64,000 nt of DNA from Planctomycetota bacterium (GTDB taxonomy: Bacteria > Planctomycetota > B15-G4): positions 127,704 through 191,703 of the forward strand of contig JACKHP010000008.1 in NCBI GenBank assembly GCA_020638905.1, in the 5' to 3' direction. The position numbers and the translations under genes are program-made. The notes below the pieces were generated by a model. It was not told the origin of the DNA, ran no database searches, and was given only the letters and a program-made list of their open reading frames with translations. Below are positions 34,465 to 43,468 of this stretch, piece after piece. Positions within the stretch are counted from its first letter, which is position 1; every line of letters starts with the position of its first letter.

Positions 34465-35040
34465 ATGACGCTCCTGCGCGCGATCGCCCTGGCGATCCTG
34501 CTGCCCGCGGCCGCGCTGTTCGCGCCGGCCTGCGCTTCGGTCGGCCTGGGTGACTCGGGCCTGATCCCCGGCGCGTCGCTGCCCGAGCGCGGCGACTGCC
34601 TCGTGCTCGACATCGACGACGCGCGTGACGTCCAGGGACGCGCGGTCGAGGGCTCGGCCGCGAGGCTCTCGGTGGCGCTGCGTCAGGCCCTGGCGGCCCA
34701 CGGCTGGAACGTGTTCAACACCGCCGTGCACGACCTGACCGCGGGCTACGCCGAGGCGAACGAGCTGCACTGCTCGCTCATCCTGCAGGCCGAGTTCGTG
34801 CTGTGGCAGGAGGCCGCGCACGACTGGGTCGACCAGCCCGACACGGTGCAGCTGCGCCTGCGCCTGTACCGCACCGCCGACCGCTCGCTCGTGGCCTGGG
34901 GACTCGACGAGGCCGCCGGCGGCACGCTGCTCGACGCGGCGCAATCGGCGCACCGTCTGCTCGAGCCGCTCGCGGCCGAGATGCTGCAACCCATCTTCGC
35001 GGGCCACGAGCTGTCGGACATCCCCGAGGAAGGCCGCTGA
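34465..35040 (+). CDS. Lipoprotein, DUF4823-like
   Basis: The 191-residue product has a signal peptide ending LFAPACASV, a somewhat atypical lipobox. Its body resembles DUF4823-type lipoproteins: ARLSVALRQALAAHGWNVFNTA, then a CSLILQAEFVLWQEAAHDWVDQPDTVQLRLRLYR segment where a sensing or scaffold fold is expected. No enzymatic motif is seen. The next gene's frame begins at its stop codon. The family match is from memory of the pattern, so the name is tentative. Confidence 0.65.
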   Translation: MTLLRAIALAILLPAAALFAPACASVGLGDSGLIPGASLPERGDCLVLDIDDARDVQGRAVEGSAARLSVALRQALAAHGWNVFNTAVHDLTAGYAEANELHCSLILQAEFVLWQEAAHDWVDQPDTVQLRLRLYRTADRSLVAWGLDEAAGGTLLDAAQSAHRLLEPLAAEMLQPIFAGHELSDIPEEGR

Positions 35041-36428
35041 CCGCGGCTCCGGCGCAGCCCGACCGCGGGCGCGCGGGCGTCCTCGCCTGGCTGCCGTTGC
35101 TGGTCGTGCTCGCGGCCGCCGTCGGGCTCGCGTCGGGCTCGGGATGGGCGGCCGACCTGGCTCGTCCCGAGCGGCACGTCGAGTCGGACTTCGAGATCCT
35201 GTACGCCGCCGGTTCGGCCCTGCGCGCCGGGGACGATCCGCACGACCCGGCCGTGCTCGACGCCCAGGGCGCTCGCCTGGGACGAGCCGCCACGCCGTTC
35301 AGCGCCGCGCCTCCGCTCGTGACGGCGGTCTTCGCGCAGCTCTCGCGCCTCGACTTCGAGCGGGCGTACGACCTCTGGCTCGGGTTCGGCGGCGCGTGCG
35401 TGCTGGCGACCGCGCTGCTGCTGGCCGACGCGCTGCGCCGTGCGGGCCTCCCGACACCGGCGGCCCTGGCGGCCGGCTGCGCGTTCGTGCTGCTGAACGA
35501 TGCACTGTGGATGAGCCTGGCGATGAACTCGACCAACGCGCTCACGCTCGCCGCGCTCGCGCTCGCGGCGTGCGCGGGATGTCGCGGACGGACGACGCTC
35601 GAGGGCGTCGCGCTGGCCGTGGCCATCGTGGCCAAGACGTCGCCCGCGCTCCTGCTCGTCCCGCTCGCGCTGGGCGGGAGACTTCGGACGGTGCGCGCCG
35701 CGTCGCTGGCGCTCGTCGTCCTCGGCGGCGTGTCGCTGCTCGTCGCCGGTCCCGCCGTGCACCGCAGCTGGGTCGAGCACGTCCTGCCCGCGCTGGGCTA
35801 CGCGCCCGAACTTCCGGCGGGCGCCTTCGACAACGGCCTGCACGCCTGGAACCTCGCGCCTCACGGGGTCCTGGCCCGCGCCGCCGTCGAGGCCGACCTG
35901 CCGCGCGTCGCGGTGCAGATCGGCGCGTGGTGCGTGAGCGCGCTCGTGCTCGCGCAGCTCGTGCTGGCGGTCCGCGCCCTGCGTCGCGGGGCCGGCCAGC
36001 CGCGTGACGACGCGAGCCGCGGTTCCGTCGCGCCGACCGGCCCGGACGCACGTCGCGCGCGCGAAGTCCTGCGCCTGTACGGCCTGGGAGTGGCCGCGAG
36101 CTTCCTCGTCTCGAGCGTGACCTGGCCGCACCACCTCGTGTTCGCCGCGCTGCCCGCCGCGTCGCTGCTCGCCGACCTTCACCTCGCGTGCGTCCCGCGT
36201 CGAGTCGGCGCCACGACCCACGGGACGCGTGACATCGCACCGGTCGTCCCGGCACCGGACGTGCTGCGTCCCCTCGTCGGACTGCTGGCCTGGATCGCGC
36301 TGGCCCTGCCCCTCGGCCTGCTCCCGGCCGACGGCACCCAGCCGCCGGCCATCCTGCTCGAGACCGCCGCCTGCATCGTGCTCTTCGCGGCGGTCGGCTC
36401 GACGAGGACGGTGAGTGGCGGGGGGTGA
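35037..36428 (+). CDS. GT87 (DUF2029-type) membrane glycosyltransferase
   Basis: The product of about 460 residues has nine or more hydrophobic helices and the pattern of polyprenyl-phosphate-sugar-dependent mannosyltransferases. It includes an acidic motif after the first helix (ESDFEILYAAGSALRAGDDPHDP), NSTNALTLAALAL and VAKTSPALLLVPLAL. No ATG fits. The frame meets the preceding stop as CTGA (CTG 35037), with TTG 35097 and GTG 35106 further in; a GTG at 34803 would overlap the previous gene deeply. The last few codons (TVSGGG) and the stop lie at the edge of repeat copy B. Confidence 0.72.
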   Translation: MTAAPAQPDRGRAGVLAWLPLLVVLAAAVGLASGSGWAADLARPERHVESDFEILYAAGSALRAGDDPHDPAVLDAQGARLGRAATPFSAAPPLVTAVFAQLSRLDFERAYDLWLGFGGACVLATALLLADALRRAGLPTPAALAAGCAFVLLNDALWMSLAMNSTNALTLAALALAACAGCRGRTTLEGVALAVAIVAKTSPALLLVPLALGGRLRTVRAASLALVVLGGVSLLVAGPAVHRSWVEHVLPALGYAPELPAGAFDNGLHAWNLAPHGVLARAAVEADLPRVAVQIGAWCVSALVLAQLVLAVRALRRGAGQPRDDASRGSVAPTGPDARRAREVLRLYGLGVAASFLVSSVTWPHHLVFAALPAASLLADLHLACVPRRVGATTHGTRDIAPVVPAPDVLRPLVGLLAWIALALPLGLLPADGTQPPAILLETAACIVLFAAVGSTRTVSGGG

Positions 36429-37169
36429 CTCCACGCGAGTGCTCGCGGGCTGGAGCGCTGTGTGTGCGGACACTCCGGGTGCTCGGGGGCGACCGCCCCG
36501 CTCAGACAGTCCTCGGCGCCTGCGGCGCCTGCGGAACTCGCTGGGCGATCGCCCCCTGCGCTCCTCCGGTCCGCACACTCGATGCCGGGCGCGCGAACGA
36601 CGCGCCGGCATGCCCCGCCGACTCGCAGCGTATCAGCCGCAGCGCCGTCGGCGAATCACGCGCGACGGCGCGCCGTCCCGAACCGGCACGCAGCTCGAAG
36701 CCGTCAGCCTTCGCGATCATGCCCACGCACGAGGCTCACCCCCGCGGCGCGCACCACCTGCCTCGAAAGAGATGATGACTCGCGACCCTCTCCGAATCGC
36801 CGCGAAGCCGCGCGCCAGCGCGCTGAGCTTCCCCCCGCTCCGGAACGCGCGCCCCGAGGCACATGCCCAGCGCGCTGCAAGTTCCGCAGCCGCCGCAGGC
36901 GGCGAGGACTGTCCGAAGCTGCGCGCTGCTGCGTGACGATGGTCAGTGGGCGCGCACACCGCGGCCCGAAACGCCGCGCGTGCGGGGTGGGCGCCGCGTC
37001 ACGCCGCCGGTTTGCTCGCGTCCGCCGAGCAGTTCATCCTTCCATCTCGCGAAGGGAGCGCCGCGCGAGCAGCGGCGGGCGATGTGGGACGGAGGCCAGG
37101 TGTTTCTTCACCTGGCCGCAGTCCCACGTCGCCCGACGCGTCGCGCCAAGGGCCGACCTTGCAGCCCCC
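36421..37169 (-). repeat. Dispersed hairpin-rich element, copy B (inverted)
   Basis: About 750 bases matching copy A (15941-16540) in reverse orientation fill the gap between the convergent GT87 and radical SAM genes. The match covers both halves. Copy B has about 150 extra bases at roughly 36666-36815 that copy A lacks. The GT87 stop (36426-36428) falls in one edge, and the radical SAM stop codon TAG shares its last base with the other. The 17-bp hairpin is at 37084-37127 and the two 34-base hairpin modules are near 36507-36540 and 36879-36912. No credible coding sequence lies inside. Confidence 0.85.
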
Positions 37170-38521
37170 TACCATCCGCCCTTCGCGGCACCCTCGACCG
37201 GGCGGATGTAGGCCTCGCTGGGCCTCGCGCCCTCGCGCAGGTAGCAGTTCACGCAGATGTCGTGGCACTGGGGGGTGTTCATCGTGGCGCGCATCTGCGC
37301 GTACGCGTCGCCGGTCCAGATGGCGTGGAAGTCGTCGGCGTGGTCGAGGTGGCCGAGCGAGACGCCGCCCGAGTTGCAGCACGGGAAGATCGAGCCGTCG
37401 GCTTCGAAGAACGCCTGGTCGAAGATGTACGGGCAGTGGCCCTCGTACGCGCTCTTCGGCAGCGACTTCGGACGGTGCACCGAGCGCGCCACGGCGCCGG
37501 ACGCGGCCCAGGTGTCTCCCGTGCCCTCGTCGTCGGGGCCCAGGCTCGCGGTGTGGGCGTCGACGCCGGTCGACGGCGGCTCGAGCACCGCGGTGGCGGT
37601 CGCCGGTTGCTCGTGCGCGGGTTGCGAGAGGTCGAAGTCGTCGGGCAGCACGACCACGATGCCGCGCGCGGCGGCGCGGGCGCGGGCCTCGGCCAGCATG
37701 CGGTTCGTGCGCTGCTTGTGGTTCACGAGCGACTGGTCGGCGAGCTCGTCCATGAACACCTGGAGGTGGTTCGTGAACAGGTGGTCGACGCCCAGGTCCT
37801 TGGCGAGGTCGACCATGAGCGGCAGCTCGTCGATGGTGTCCTTCATGAGGATGTACCTCATGTTGAACTCGGGCGTGCGCCCGCCGCGCGCGCGCCGGCC
37901 GTCGGTCAGGAGCTTCACGTTCGCGCACACCTTGTCGAACTTGCTTCCTCCGCGCAGCCGCTCGTAGGTGGCCGGCGTGGCGCCGTCGAACGAGATGTTC
38001 ACGCGGTGCACGTTGTCGAGGATCAGGTCGAGCAGTCCGGGCTTGCTGATGAGCATCGCGTTCGTGGTGAACTCGACGAACACGCCGTACTCGCCGGCCT
38101 TGCGCACGAGCAGCTCGAAGTGCGGGTCGTAGAGCGGCTCGCCGCTCACGCTCAGCGCCAGCTTGCGGATGTACGGGAAGAGCTCGTCGACGATGGCCTC
38201 GACGTGCTCGGGCTTCATGTGCGGCCGGTTGCTGCCGTCGGGCTTCGCGTCCCACTGGTTGATGCAGAACTCGCAGCGGATGTTGCAGCGCGACGTGCCG
38301 GCGACCGTGATGAAGCTCGGGTAGGCGCCCAGGTCGCGCGTCTCGCCGCGCGCCTCGGCCGCGCGCAGCCGCTCGAGGTTCACGGTCTTCAGCGCCGCGA
38401 GGAACTCGTCGCGCACAGACCCCTTGAGCAGCGGGACGATCTTGCTGGGCAGGCGCCGTCCCGCGGCGCTCGCCATGAGCGTGGGGAAGGCCAGTCGGAC
38501 GATCTTTTCGGTGAGGCTCAT
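37169..38521 (-). CDS. Radical SAM/SPASM domain protein
   Basis: The 450-residue product has the radical SAM [4Fe-4S] motif CNIRCEFC near residue 79, then SVSGEPLYDPHF (GGE-like) and FTTNAMLIS. A low-complexity insert at about 295-345 (QPATATAVLEPPSTG) precedes a SPASM-type auxiliary-cluster region with CPYIFDQAFFEADGSIFPCCNSGG and CHDICVNCYL. SPASM proteins modify peptides or sugars, or act as oxidoreductases. No peptide substrate gene is next to it, so the substrate is unknown. The stop codon abuts repeat copy B. Confidence 0.85.
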   Translation of the reverse strand: MSLTEKIVRLAFPTLMASAAGRRLPSKIVPLLKGSVRDEFLAALKTVNLERLRAAEARGETRDLGAYPSFITVAGTSRCNIRCEFCINQWDAKPDGSNRPHMKPEHVEAIVDELFPYIRKLALSVSGEPLYDPHFELLVRKAGEYGVFVEFTTNAMLISKPGLLDLILDNVHRVNISFDGATPATYERLRGGSKFDKVCANVKLLTDGRRARGGRTPEFNMRYILMKDTIDELPLMVDLAKDLGVDHLFTNHLQVFMDELADQSLVNHKQRTNRMLAEARARAAARGIVVVLPDDFDLSQPAHEQPATATAVLEPPSTGVDAHTASLGPDDEGTGDTWAASGAVARSVHRPKSLPKSAYEGHCPYIFDQAFFEADGSIFPCCNSGGVSLGHLDHADDFHAIWTGDAYAQMRATMNTPQCHDICVNCYLREGARPSEAYIRPVEGAAKGGW

Positions 38522-38792
38522 GGGGACCGGACAGTGTAGCGGACGGGGCGCGCCCGTCGACGACCGGCCGCGCCCTCCTCATCGACCGTCGGACGCCACG
38601 CACGGGAGCCGCGTCGGGGATCGGGGCACGATCCGGCGCCGAGGGGCGTCGCCGATCGCCGGGCCCCGCGTGCCGGGTCCCTCGACGCGACACGGGTTCG
38701 GGCTCGTGCGGGCGAGGCCCGAGAGGCTAGATTGCGGGTTCGGTCCGGAGCCCTCACGGGATCCGGTCTCGGACGCACACGGAGGTCACCCC

Positions 38793-39500
38793 ATGTTCTT
38801 CGATCCGCTCTACTGGCTCATGATCGGCGCCGGCCTGCTGCTCAGCATCTGGGCCAGCGTGCGCGTCAAGAGCACCTTCGCGAAGTACAGCAAGCTGCCC
38901 ACCCGCTCGCAGCTCACGGGCGCCGAGGTGGCCGCGGGCATCCTGCGCCAGGCGGGCATCCACGACGTGACGATCGAGCGCGTGGCCGGCGAGCTGACCG
39001 ACCACTACGACCCGAAGAACAAGGTGCTGCGGCTCTCCGAGCCGATCTACGCCGGACGCAGCATGGCGGCCTTCGGCGTGGCGGCGCACGAGGTCGGACA
39101 CGCCATCCAGCACGCCGAGGGCTACTCGCCGCTGAAGTTCCGCTCGGCCTGGGTGCCGGTGGCGGGCATCGGCTCGAACGTCTCGATCTTCGTGATCATC
39201 GCCGCGTTCTTCCTGGGCGGCATGGCCACGCCGATGGGCGCGGTGGTGGGCTGGCTGGGCCTGGCGCTGTTCGCCACGGCGACGGTCTTCACGCTCGTCA
39301 CGCTGCCGGTCGAGTTCGACGCCAGCCGGCGCGCGCTGCTCGCGCTCGAGATGGGGCACTACGTCTACGACGACGAGCTGCAGGGCGCGCGCCGCGTGCT
39401 CTCGGCCGCGGCCATGACCTACGTCGCCGCCTTCGTCACGTCGCTGCTCACGCTGCTCTACTGGGCCGAGAGGCTGGGAGTGTTCGGCAGCCGCCGCTGA
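38793..39500 (+). CDS. Zinc metallopeptidase, YugP-like
   Basis: The 235-residue product has four transmembrane segments and the zinc-protease motif AHEVGHAIQHAEGY near residue 106. It begins with FFDPLYWLMIGAGLLLSIWAS, the typical start of the neutral zinc metallopeptidase 2 family (YugP). These are membrane proteases with poorly known substrates. ATG 38793 has a strong GGAGGT site 7 bases upstream. A candidate -10 hexamer TAGATT lies at 38728. It converges with the phosphoesterase gene after only 22 bases. Confidence 0.88.
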   Translation: MFFDPLYWLMIGAGLLLSIWASVRVKSTFAKYSKLPTRSQLTGAEVAAGILRQAGIHDVTIERVAGELTDHYDPKNKVLRLSEPIYAGRSMAAFGVAAHEVGHAIQHAEGYSPLKFRSAWVPVAGIGSNVSIFVIIAAFFLGGMATPMGAVVGWLGLALFATATVFTLVTLPVEFDASRRALLALEMGHYVYDDELQGARRVLSAAAMTYVAAFVTSLLTLLYWAERLGVFGSRR

Positions 39501-39522
39501 CCGGGGCGCGGGCGGCGGTCGA

Positions 39523-41025
39523 TCATCCGCCGCCCGGCAGGCGCAGCGTCTCGAACACCGCGCCGTCGACGTCGCAGAAGCGCACCTCGACGGCGTCGGA
39601 CGAGACCGTCACGAGTCCGAAGCCCGAGCGCTCGTCGAAGCGTTCGTAGCCGGTCAGCTCGGCGCCGAACTTCCACGGCGCGCCCGCGCTGCCCGGCAGC
39701 ACGTAGGCCACGCCGTCGACGAGCATCGACGTGAAGACGTGATCGTGGCCGTAGAGGAAGAGCGCCGGACCGTGGGCGCGCAGCAGCTCGTGGATGCGCG
39801 CCTGCTCGCCCACGTGCGCGGCCCGTCCGCCGCCGCGACCGTAGCGCGACTCGTCGTCGTCGCCGCCGCGTCCGCCGACGGTGTGGTGCGCGCAGACGAT
39901 CGTGCAAGGTGCGTCGGACGCGGCGAGCGTGCGCTCGAACCAGGCGAGCTGCTCGGCGCCCAGCGTCCAGTCGTCGGCGCGTCCCTCGTCGTCGCCGAGC
40001 CCGTGCGCGGTGGGCGTGTCTCCCTGCACGTCGAGCATCACGAACAGCGCCGCACCCCAGCGGAATGCGTACCAGTCGCCGTTCGGCGCGCCGCCCTCGG
40101 GATACGTCGTCGCGTCCGGGTTGGGGATCAGCTCGATGCGCGCGTGCCGCGCGTTGGCCGTGAGCTCCTCGGGGAACCAGCCATTCTCGCCGTCCCAGTT
40201 GCCGAGCACGGCGAAGAACGCGGCCTCGGCGCCCAGGCCGCCCAGGTGCCGGCGCAGGTCGAGGTACCCCGCGCGTCCCACGTCGACGGTGGGGAAGGGC
40301 GCGTTGTCGCCCAGCATGTGTCCGTCGAGCATGTCGCCCAGGTGCACCACGAAGTCGGGCCGCGCCGCGCGGATCGAGGCCACGACGCGGTCGAGCACCG
40401 AGCTCGTGTAGGCGTGTCCCTCGTCGAAGGATCGGGCGGGGCCCGGCTCGCGCACCGCGCCGGGCTCGAGCCAGTGCGCCGGCGGCGCGGGCAGGTGGCT
40501 GTCGGAGAGCACGGCGAAGGTGAACGTCGCGTCGGCGTCGCGCGTCGTGGTGACCCGTCCGCGCAGGACCTCGCGCTCCTCGACGTCGCGGGCGCGCACG
40601 ACGAGCGCCCACTCGCTCGTGGCGCCCGGCGGCAGGCCGTCGAACGCGAGGTGCGCGACCTCGCCCGCCGCGAGGGTCGCGGTGGATGCCGGTGCGTCCC
40701 GTCCCGCGACGCGCAGTTCGAGGTCGAGCGGATGCGGCCCGGCCAGCACCGCGAGCACGGCACCGTCGCGCGTGGGACGTCCGAGCAGCGGCGGCGCGAA
40801 GAGCAGGCGCGTGGCGCCCGGGTCGATGCCGGCGGGCAGCGACTCGGGCGAGACGTCGACGACGTCGCCCGCGGGGCGAGCGTCCGACGGTCCGCAGGCG
40901 GCGAGCGCGAGGACGCAGGCGACGACGGCCGACGCCGGGCTGCGCGCGAGGTCAGAAGACGCGCGTCGGGCGGACGGCGCGGTCCGGGCGGGCAGGCCGC
41001 GACGGGGATCGGAGATCGCGGACAT
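39523..41025 (-). CDS. Exported metallophosphoesterase lipoprotein
   Basis: The 500-residue product has a lipoprotein signal peptide with lipobox LALAACG after a basic N-region. An Ig/fibronectin-like domain follows (about 60-160). A calcineurin-like phosphoesterase domain carries the metal motifs SDSHLP, VVHLGDMLDGH, VLGNWDGENG, VCAHHT and FLYGHDHVF. It probably acts on phosphoesters outside the inner membrane. I take ATG 41025; a GTG two codons earlier is possible. A TAGAAT hexamer lies just upstream, so the message may be nearly leaderless. Confidence 0.85.
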   Translation of the reverse strand: MSAISDPRRGLPARTAPSARRASSDLARSPASAVVACVLALAACGPSDARPAGDVVDVSPESLPAGIDPGATRLLFAPPLLGRPTRDGAVLAVLAGPHPLDLELRVAGRDAPASTATLAAGEVAHLAFDGLPPGATSEWALVVRARDVEEREVLRGRVTTTRDADATFTFAVLSDSHLPAPPAHWLEPGAVREPGPARSFDEGHAYTSSVLDRVVASIRAARPDFVVHLGDMLDGHMLGDNAPFPTVDVGRAGYLDLRRHLGGLGAEAAFFAVLGNWDGENGWFPEELTANARHARIELIPNPDATTYPEGGAPNGDWYAFRWGAALFVMLDVQGDTPTAHGLGDDEGRADDWTLGAEQLAWFERTLAASDAPCTIVCAHHTVGGRGGDDDESRYGRGGGRAAHVGEQARIHELLRAHGPALFLYGHDHVFTSMLVDGVAYVLPGSAGAPWKFGAELTGYERFDERSGFGLVTVSSDAVEVRFCDVDGAVFETLRLPGGG

Positions 41026-41033
41026 GTGCACCG

Positions 41034-41059
41034 ATTCTAGCGGTCGCGGCGCGTAGGAT
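41034..41059. promoter_or_regulatory. Divergent -10 hexamers TAGAAT (minus) and TAGGAT (plus)
   Basis: On the minus strand TAGAAT occupies 41039-41034, 8 bases before the phosphoesterase ATG at 41025. On the plus strand TAGGAT occupies 41054-41059, 31 bases before ATG 41091 of the IMPase-like gene. The plus-strand hexamer overlaps an in-frame ATG at 41058, which argues for 41091 as the true start. Neither has an obvious -35. Confidence 0.45.
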
Positions 41060-41090
41060 GCGCGCTGTCCCGTCCGACCGAGAACGCGAG

Positions 41091-42101
41091 ATGGATGCCG
41101 GAGGCCTCGACCGCGAGTTCCTGCTGACGCGCACGCGCGCGCTGCACGAGGAGATCCGCGTGGCGGTGGCCGAGCGGCTCGAGCGGGCGCGCGCGGTCGA
41201 GCGTCCCGAGCTGGCGTCGGAGCCGGGTGCGCAGGGCGCGGGCGACGTGACCTACGCGCTCGACGAGCTGGCCGAGGAGCCGCTGCGCCGCTTCGTCGAC
41301 GCGGTCGCCGAGCGCCAGCCGGTCACGCTGGTGGCCGAGGGCCCGGGAGTGATCGTCTCGTCGGGCGGCGGACGCGGCGCGCCCGTGCGGGCGCTCGTCG
41401 ATCCCGTCGACGGGACGCGCTCGATCATGCACGACATGCGTTCGGCCTGGGCGCTCACCGGGATCGCGCCCGACCGCGGCGACGAGACGCGCCTGTCGCA
41501 GGTCGAGGTGGCCGTGCAGACCGAGCTGCCGACGACGTCCGCCGCGGTCTACCACGTGCTGACAGCCGTGCGCGGCGGCGGCGCCACGATCGCGCGCCAC
41601 GACGTGCGCACGGGACGCGAGCTCGAGCGCCGTCCGCTGCGCGTGCGCGCGCACGTCCCGCTCGAGAACGGCTACCTGTGCTTCGCGCGCTACCTCGCCG
41701 CGGAGCGTCCGCTGGTGGCCGAGCTCGAGCGCGGGTTCCTCGAGCGCGCCATCGCGGCGCACAGCCTCGACCCGCGCCTGCTCTACGACGACCAGTACCT
41801 GTGCAGCGCGGGGCAGCTCCACTGCGTCGTGACGGGACGCTACCGCATGCTGGCCGACCTGCGCGGCTGGCTGCGCGAGACGACCGGCGTGGCGAACTTC
41901 ACCGCCAAGCCGTACGACCTCGCCGCGCTGCTCGTGTACGAGGAGGCCGGGGTGCCCGTGCTCGACGCCGCGGGTCGTCCGCTCGACGCGCCCTTCGACA
42001 CCGAGACGCCGCTCAGCGTCGTGGCGTTCGCGAACGCGCAGGTGCGCGCCGCCCTCGAGCCGCACCTGCGCGCCGCGATGGACGCGCTGCACGTCCGCTG
42101 A
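41091..42101 (+). CDS. Inositol monophosphatase-family phosphatase
   Basis: The 336-residue product matches the IMPase/FBPase/CysQ fold. It has the lithium-sensitive-phosphatase motif VDPVDGTRS near residue 102, GDVTYALDELAEEPLRRF near residue 44 (metal site 1 region) and a C-terminal FTAKPYDLAALLVYEEAG (usual GxxxWDxAA-type segment). It may dephosphorylate inositol phosphates, nucleotide phosphates or sugar phosphates. ATG 41091 is preferred over 41058 because a -10 hexamer covers the latter. Family certain, substrate not. Confidence 0.8.
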   Translation: MDAGGLDREFLLTRTRALHEEIRVAVAERLERARAVERPELASEPGAQGAGDVTYALDELAEEPLRRFVDAVAERQPVTLVAEGPGVIVSSGGGRGAPVRALVDPVDGTRSIMHDMRSAWALTGIAPDRGDETRLSQVEVAVQTELPTTSAAVYHVLTAVRGGGATIARHDVRTGRELERRPLRVRAHVPLENGYLCFARYLAAERPLVAELERGFLERAIAAHSLDPRLLYDDQYLCSAGQLHCVVTGRYRMLADLRGWLRETTGVANFTAKPYDLAALLVYEEAGVPVLDAAGRPLDAPFDTETPLSVVAFANAQVRAALEPHLRAAMDALHVR

Positions 42102-42103
42102 CG

Positions 42104-42124
42104 CGCGCGACGCAGCCTCGCGCG
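42104..42124. terminator. Bidirectional hairpin between convergent genes
   Basis: CGCGCGA and TCGCGCG form a 7-bp stem with a 7-base loop in the 23-base gap between the IMPase-like and ABC permease stops. Its position suggests a shared terminator; no T-run on either side. Confidence 0.4.
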
Positions 42125-43468
42125 CTACTTGCTCACGAGCCAGCCGAGCAGGCGCCGGAACGTCGGCGCCTGGCCCTGGGACAGGATGCCGATGCGGAAG
42201 ATCTTCTCGGCGGCCTTCACCGCGCCCAGCGTGAACAGCCCGGTGAGCACGATGGCCAGCGCGAGCTCCCAGACCTCGACGCCCGGCGGCACCGTCACGC
42301 GCAGGAACATGATGATCGGCGTCGCCGGCGGGAAGAGCGACAGCCCGCGCGAGAGCGAGCTGCTCGGGTCTTTCAGCACCGAGCCGAAGAACATCATCGG
42401 CAGCACGAACACGACCATGGTGGGCGTCATCAACGACTGCGCGTCCTGGATCTCGCTGCACGCGGCGCCGATGGCCGAGAAGACCGAGCCGAAGATGAAC
42501 AGCGCCATGACCATGAACAGCAGGAACCAGGCCAGGTTCGCCGGCGACATGGCCGCGATCACGGCCGAGGCCTGCCCGCCCAGATCGGCGGTGTGCGCGA
42601 AGACGAGGCCCGCGCCGAGGTAGAGCACCGCCAGGGTGAGCGAGATGCCGGCCGCCGCGATGAGCTTGCCCAGCAGCAGGTCGAACGGCGCGACCGAGGA
42701 CACCAGCACCTCGGCGATCTTCTGCATCTTCTCCTCGAGCACGTTGTTCATCAGCACGGGCGTGCTCATCATCACCAGCATGAACATCATGAAGGCGAGG
42801 ATCGCGGGCACCACGAGTTCTTCGATGGGGTTCGCCGCGGTGCCCTCGTTCACCTCGCCGGTCTTGGCGTCGACCGAGGCCAGTCCCATGGTCGTGAGAG
42901 GCTGGGGCTTCGAGAGCGATTCGATGAGCTTGGCGTCGACGTGGCTCGCCTCGAAGCGAGTGCGGCGCAGCTCGCCGTTGACCACGCGTTCGAGCCAGTC
43001 GGGCAGGTCGTCGTAGTTGGGCGACTCGGTGTGCCAGGCGAAGGTCTTGTCGCCGTCGGGTCCGAGCGACGCGATGTCCTTGCCGATGACGAGGTAGCCG
43101 AACAGGTCGCCGTCCTCGACCTGGCGCGAGAGCACGATCTCGGGATTGCCGGCCACCTCGGCCGACGGGTCGTACGGCTGGGGCACCCAGCGCGGCTGGG
43201 TCTGCTTGCGCTCTCCCCCGTCCTTCACCTCGAAGACGTCGTTCGTGTTGCGTCCGTCGGCGGCCTGCTCGATCGTGGCGTAGAGCGAGCCGGTGTGGTC
43301 GAGCACGGCGAAGTGCCGGTCGCCCACGTCCTTGGCCTTCTCGGCGATGGCGAGCGCGATCAGGCCGCCGCCCATGAGTACGGGCATCAGGATCACGCCC
43401 AGCAGGAAGCCCTTCGTGCGCACCGACTTGAGGTACTCGGCGCGCGCCACGTACAGCAGCTTGCTCAT
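42125..43468 (-). CDS. ABC-2 type exporter permease (NatB-like)
   Basis: The 447-residue product has an N-terminal transmembrane helix (FLLGVILMPVLMGGGLIALAI), a large extracytoplasmic domain (about 45-225) and five or six C-terminal helices (VVPAILAFMMFMLVMMSTPVL onward). The motif VLEEKMQKIAEVLVSSVAPFDLLLGKL is typical of the ABC-2/NatB Na+ or drug exporter family. It overlaps the ATPase gene upstream by ATGA, so the two form one exporter. The transported molecule is unknown. Confidence 0.87.
   Translation of the reverse strand: MSKLLYVARAEYLKSVRTKGFLLGVILMPVLMGGGLIALAIAEKAKDVGDRHFAVLDHTGSLYATIEQAADGRNTNDVFEVKDGGERKQTQPRWVPQPYDPSAEVAGNPEIVLSRQVEDGDLFGYLVIGKDIASLGPDGDKTFAWHTESPNYDDLPDWLERVVNGELRRTRFEASHVDAKLIESLSKPQPLTTMGLASVDAKTGEVNEGTAANPIEELVVPAILAFMMFMLVMMSTPVLMNNVLEEKMQKIAEVLVSSVAPFDLLLGKLIAAAGISLTLAVLYLGAGLVFAHTADLGGQASAVIAAMSPANLAWFLLFMVMALFIFGSVFSAIGAACSEIQDAQSLMTPTMVVFVLPMMFFGSVLKDPSSSLSRGLSLFPPATPIIMFLRVTVPPGVEVWELALAIVLTGLFTLGAVKAAEKIFRIGILSQGQAPTFRRLLGWLVSK

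Noticed and set aside
36415..36936. Open reading frame inside repeat copy B that has a same-frame counterpart in copy A (minus strand from 16174)
   Set aside because: The two frames stay aligned even across the extra segment, so I considered a real protein. Most base differences between copies change the amino acid, the text is Arg/Pro/Ala-rich hairpin sequence, there is no ribosome site, and other frames of the element are also open and equally similar. DNA-level conservation explains it better.
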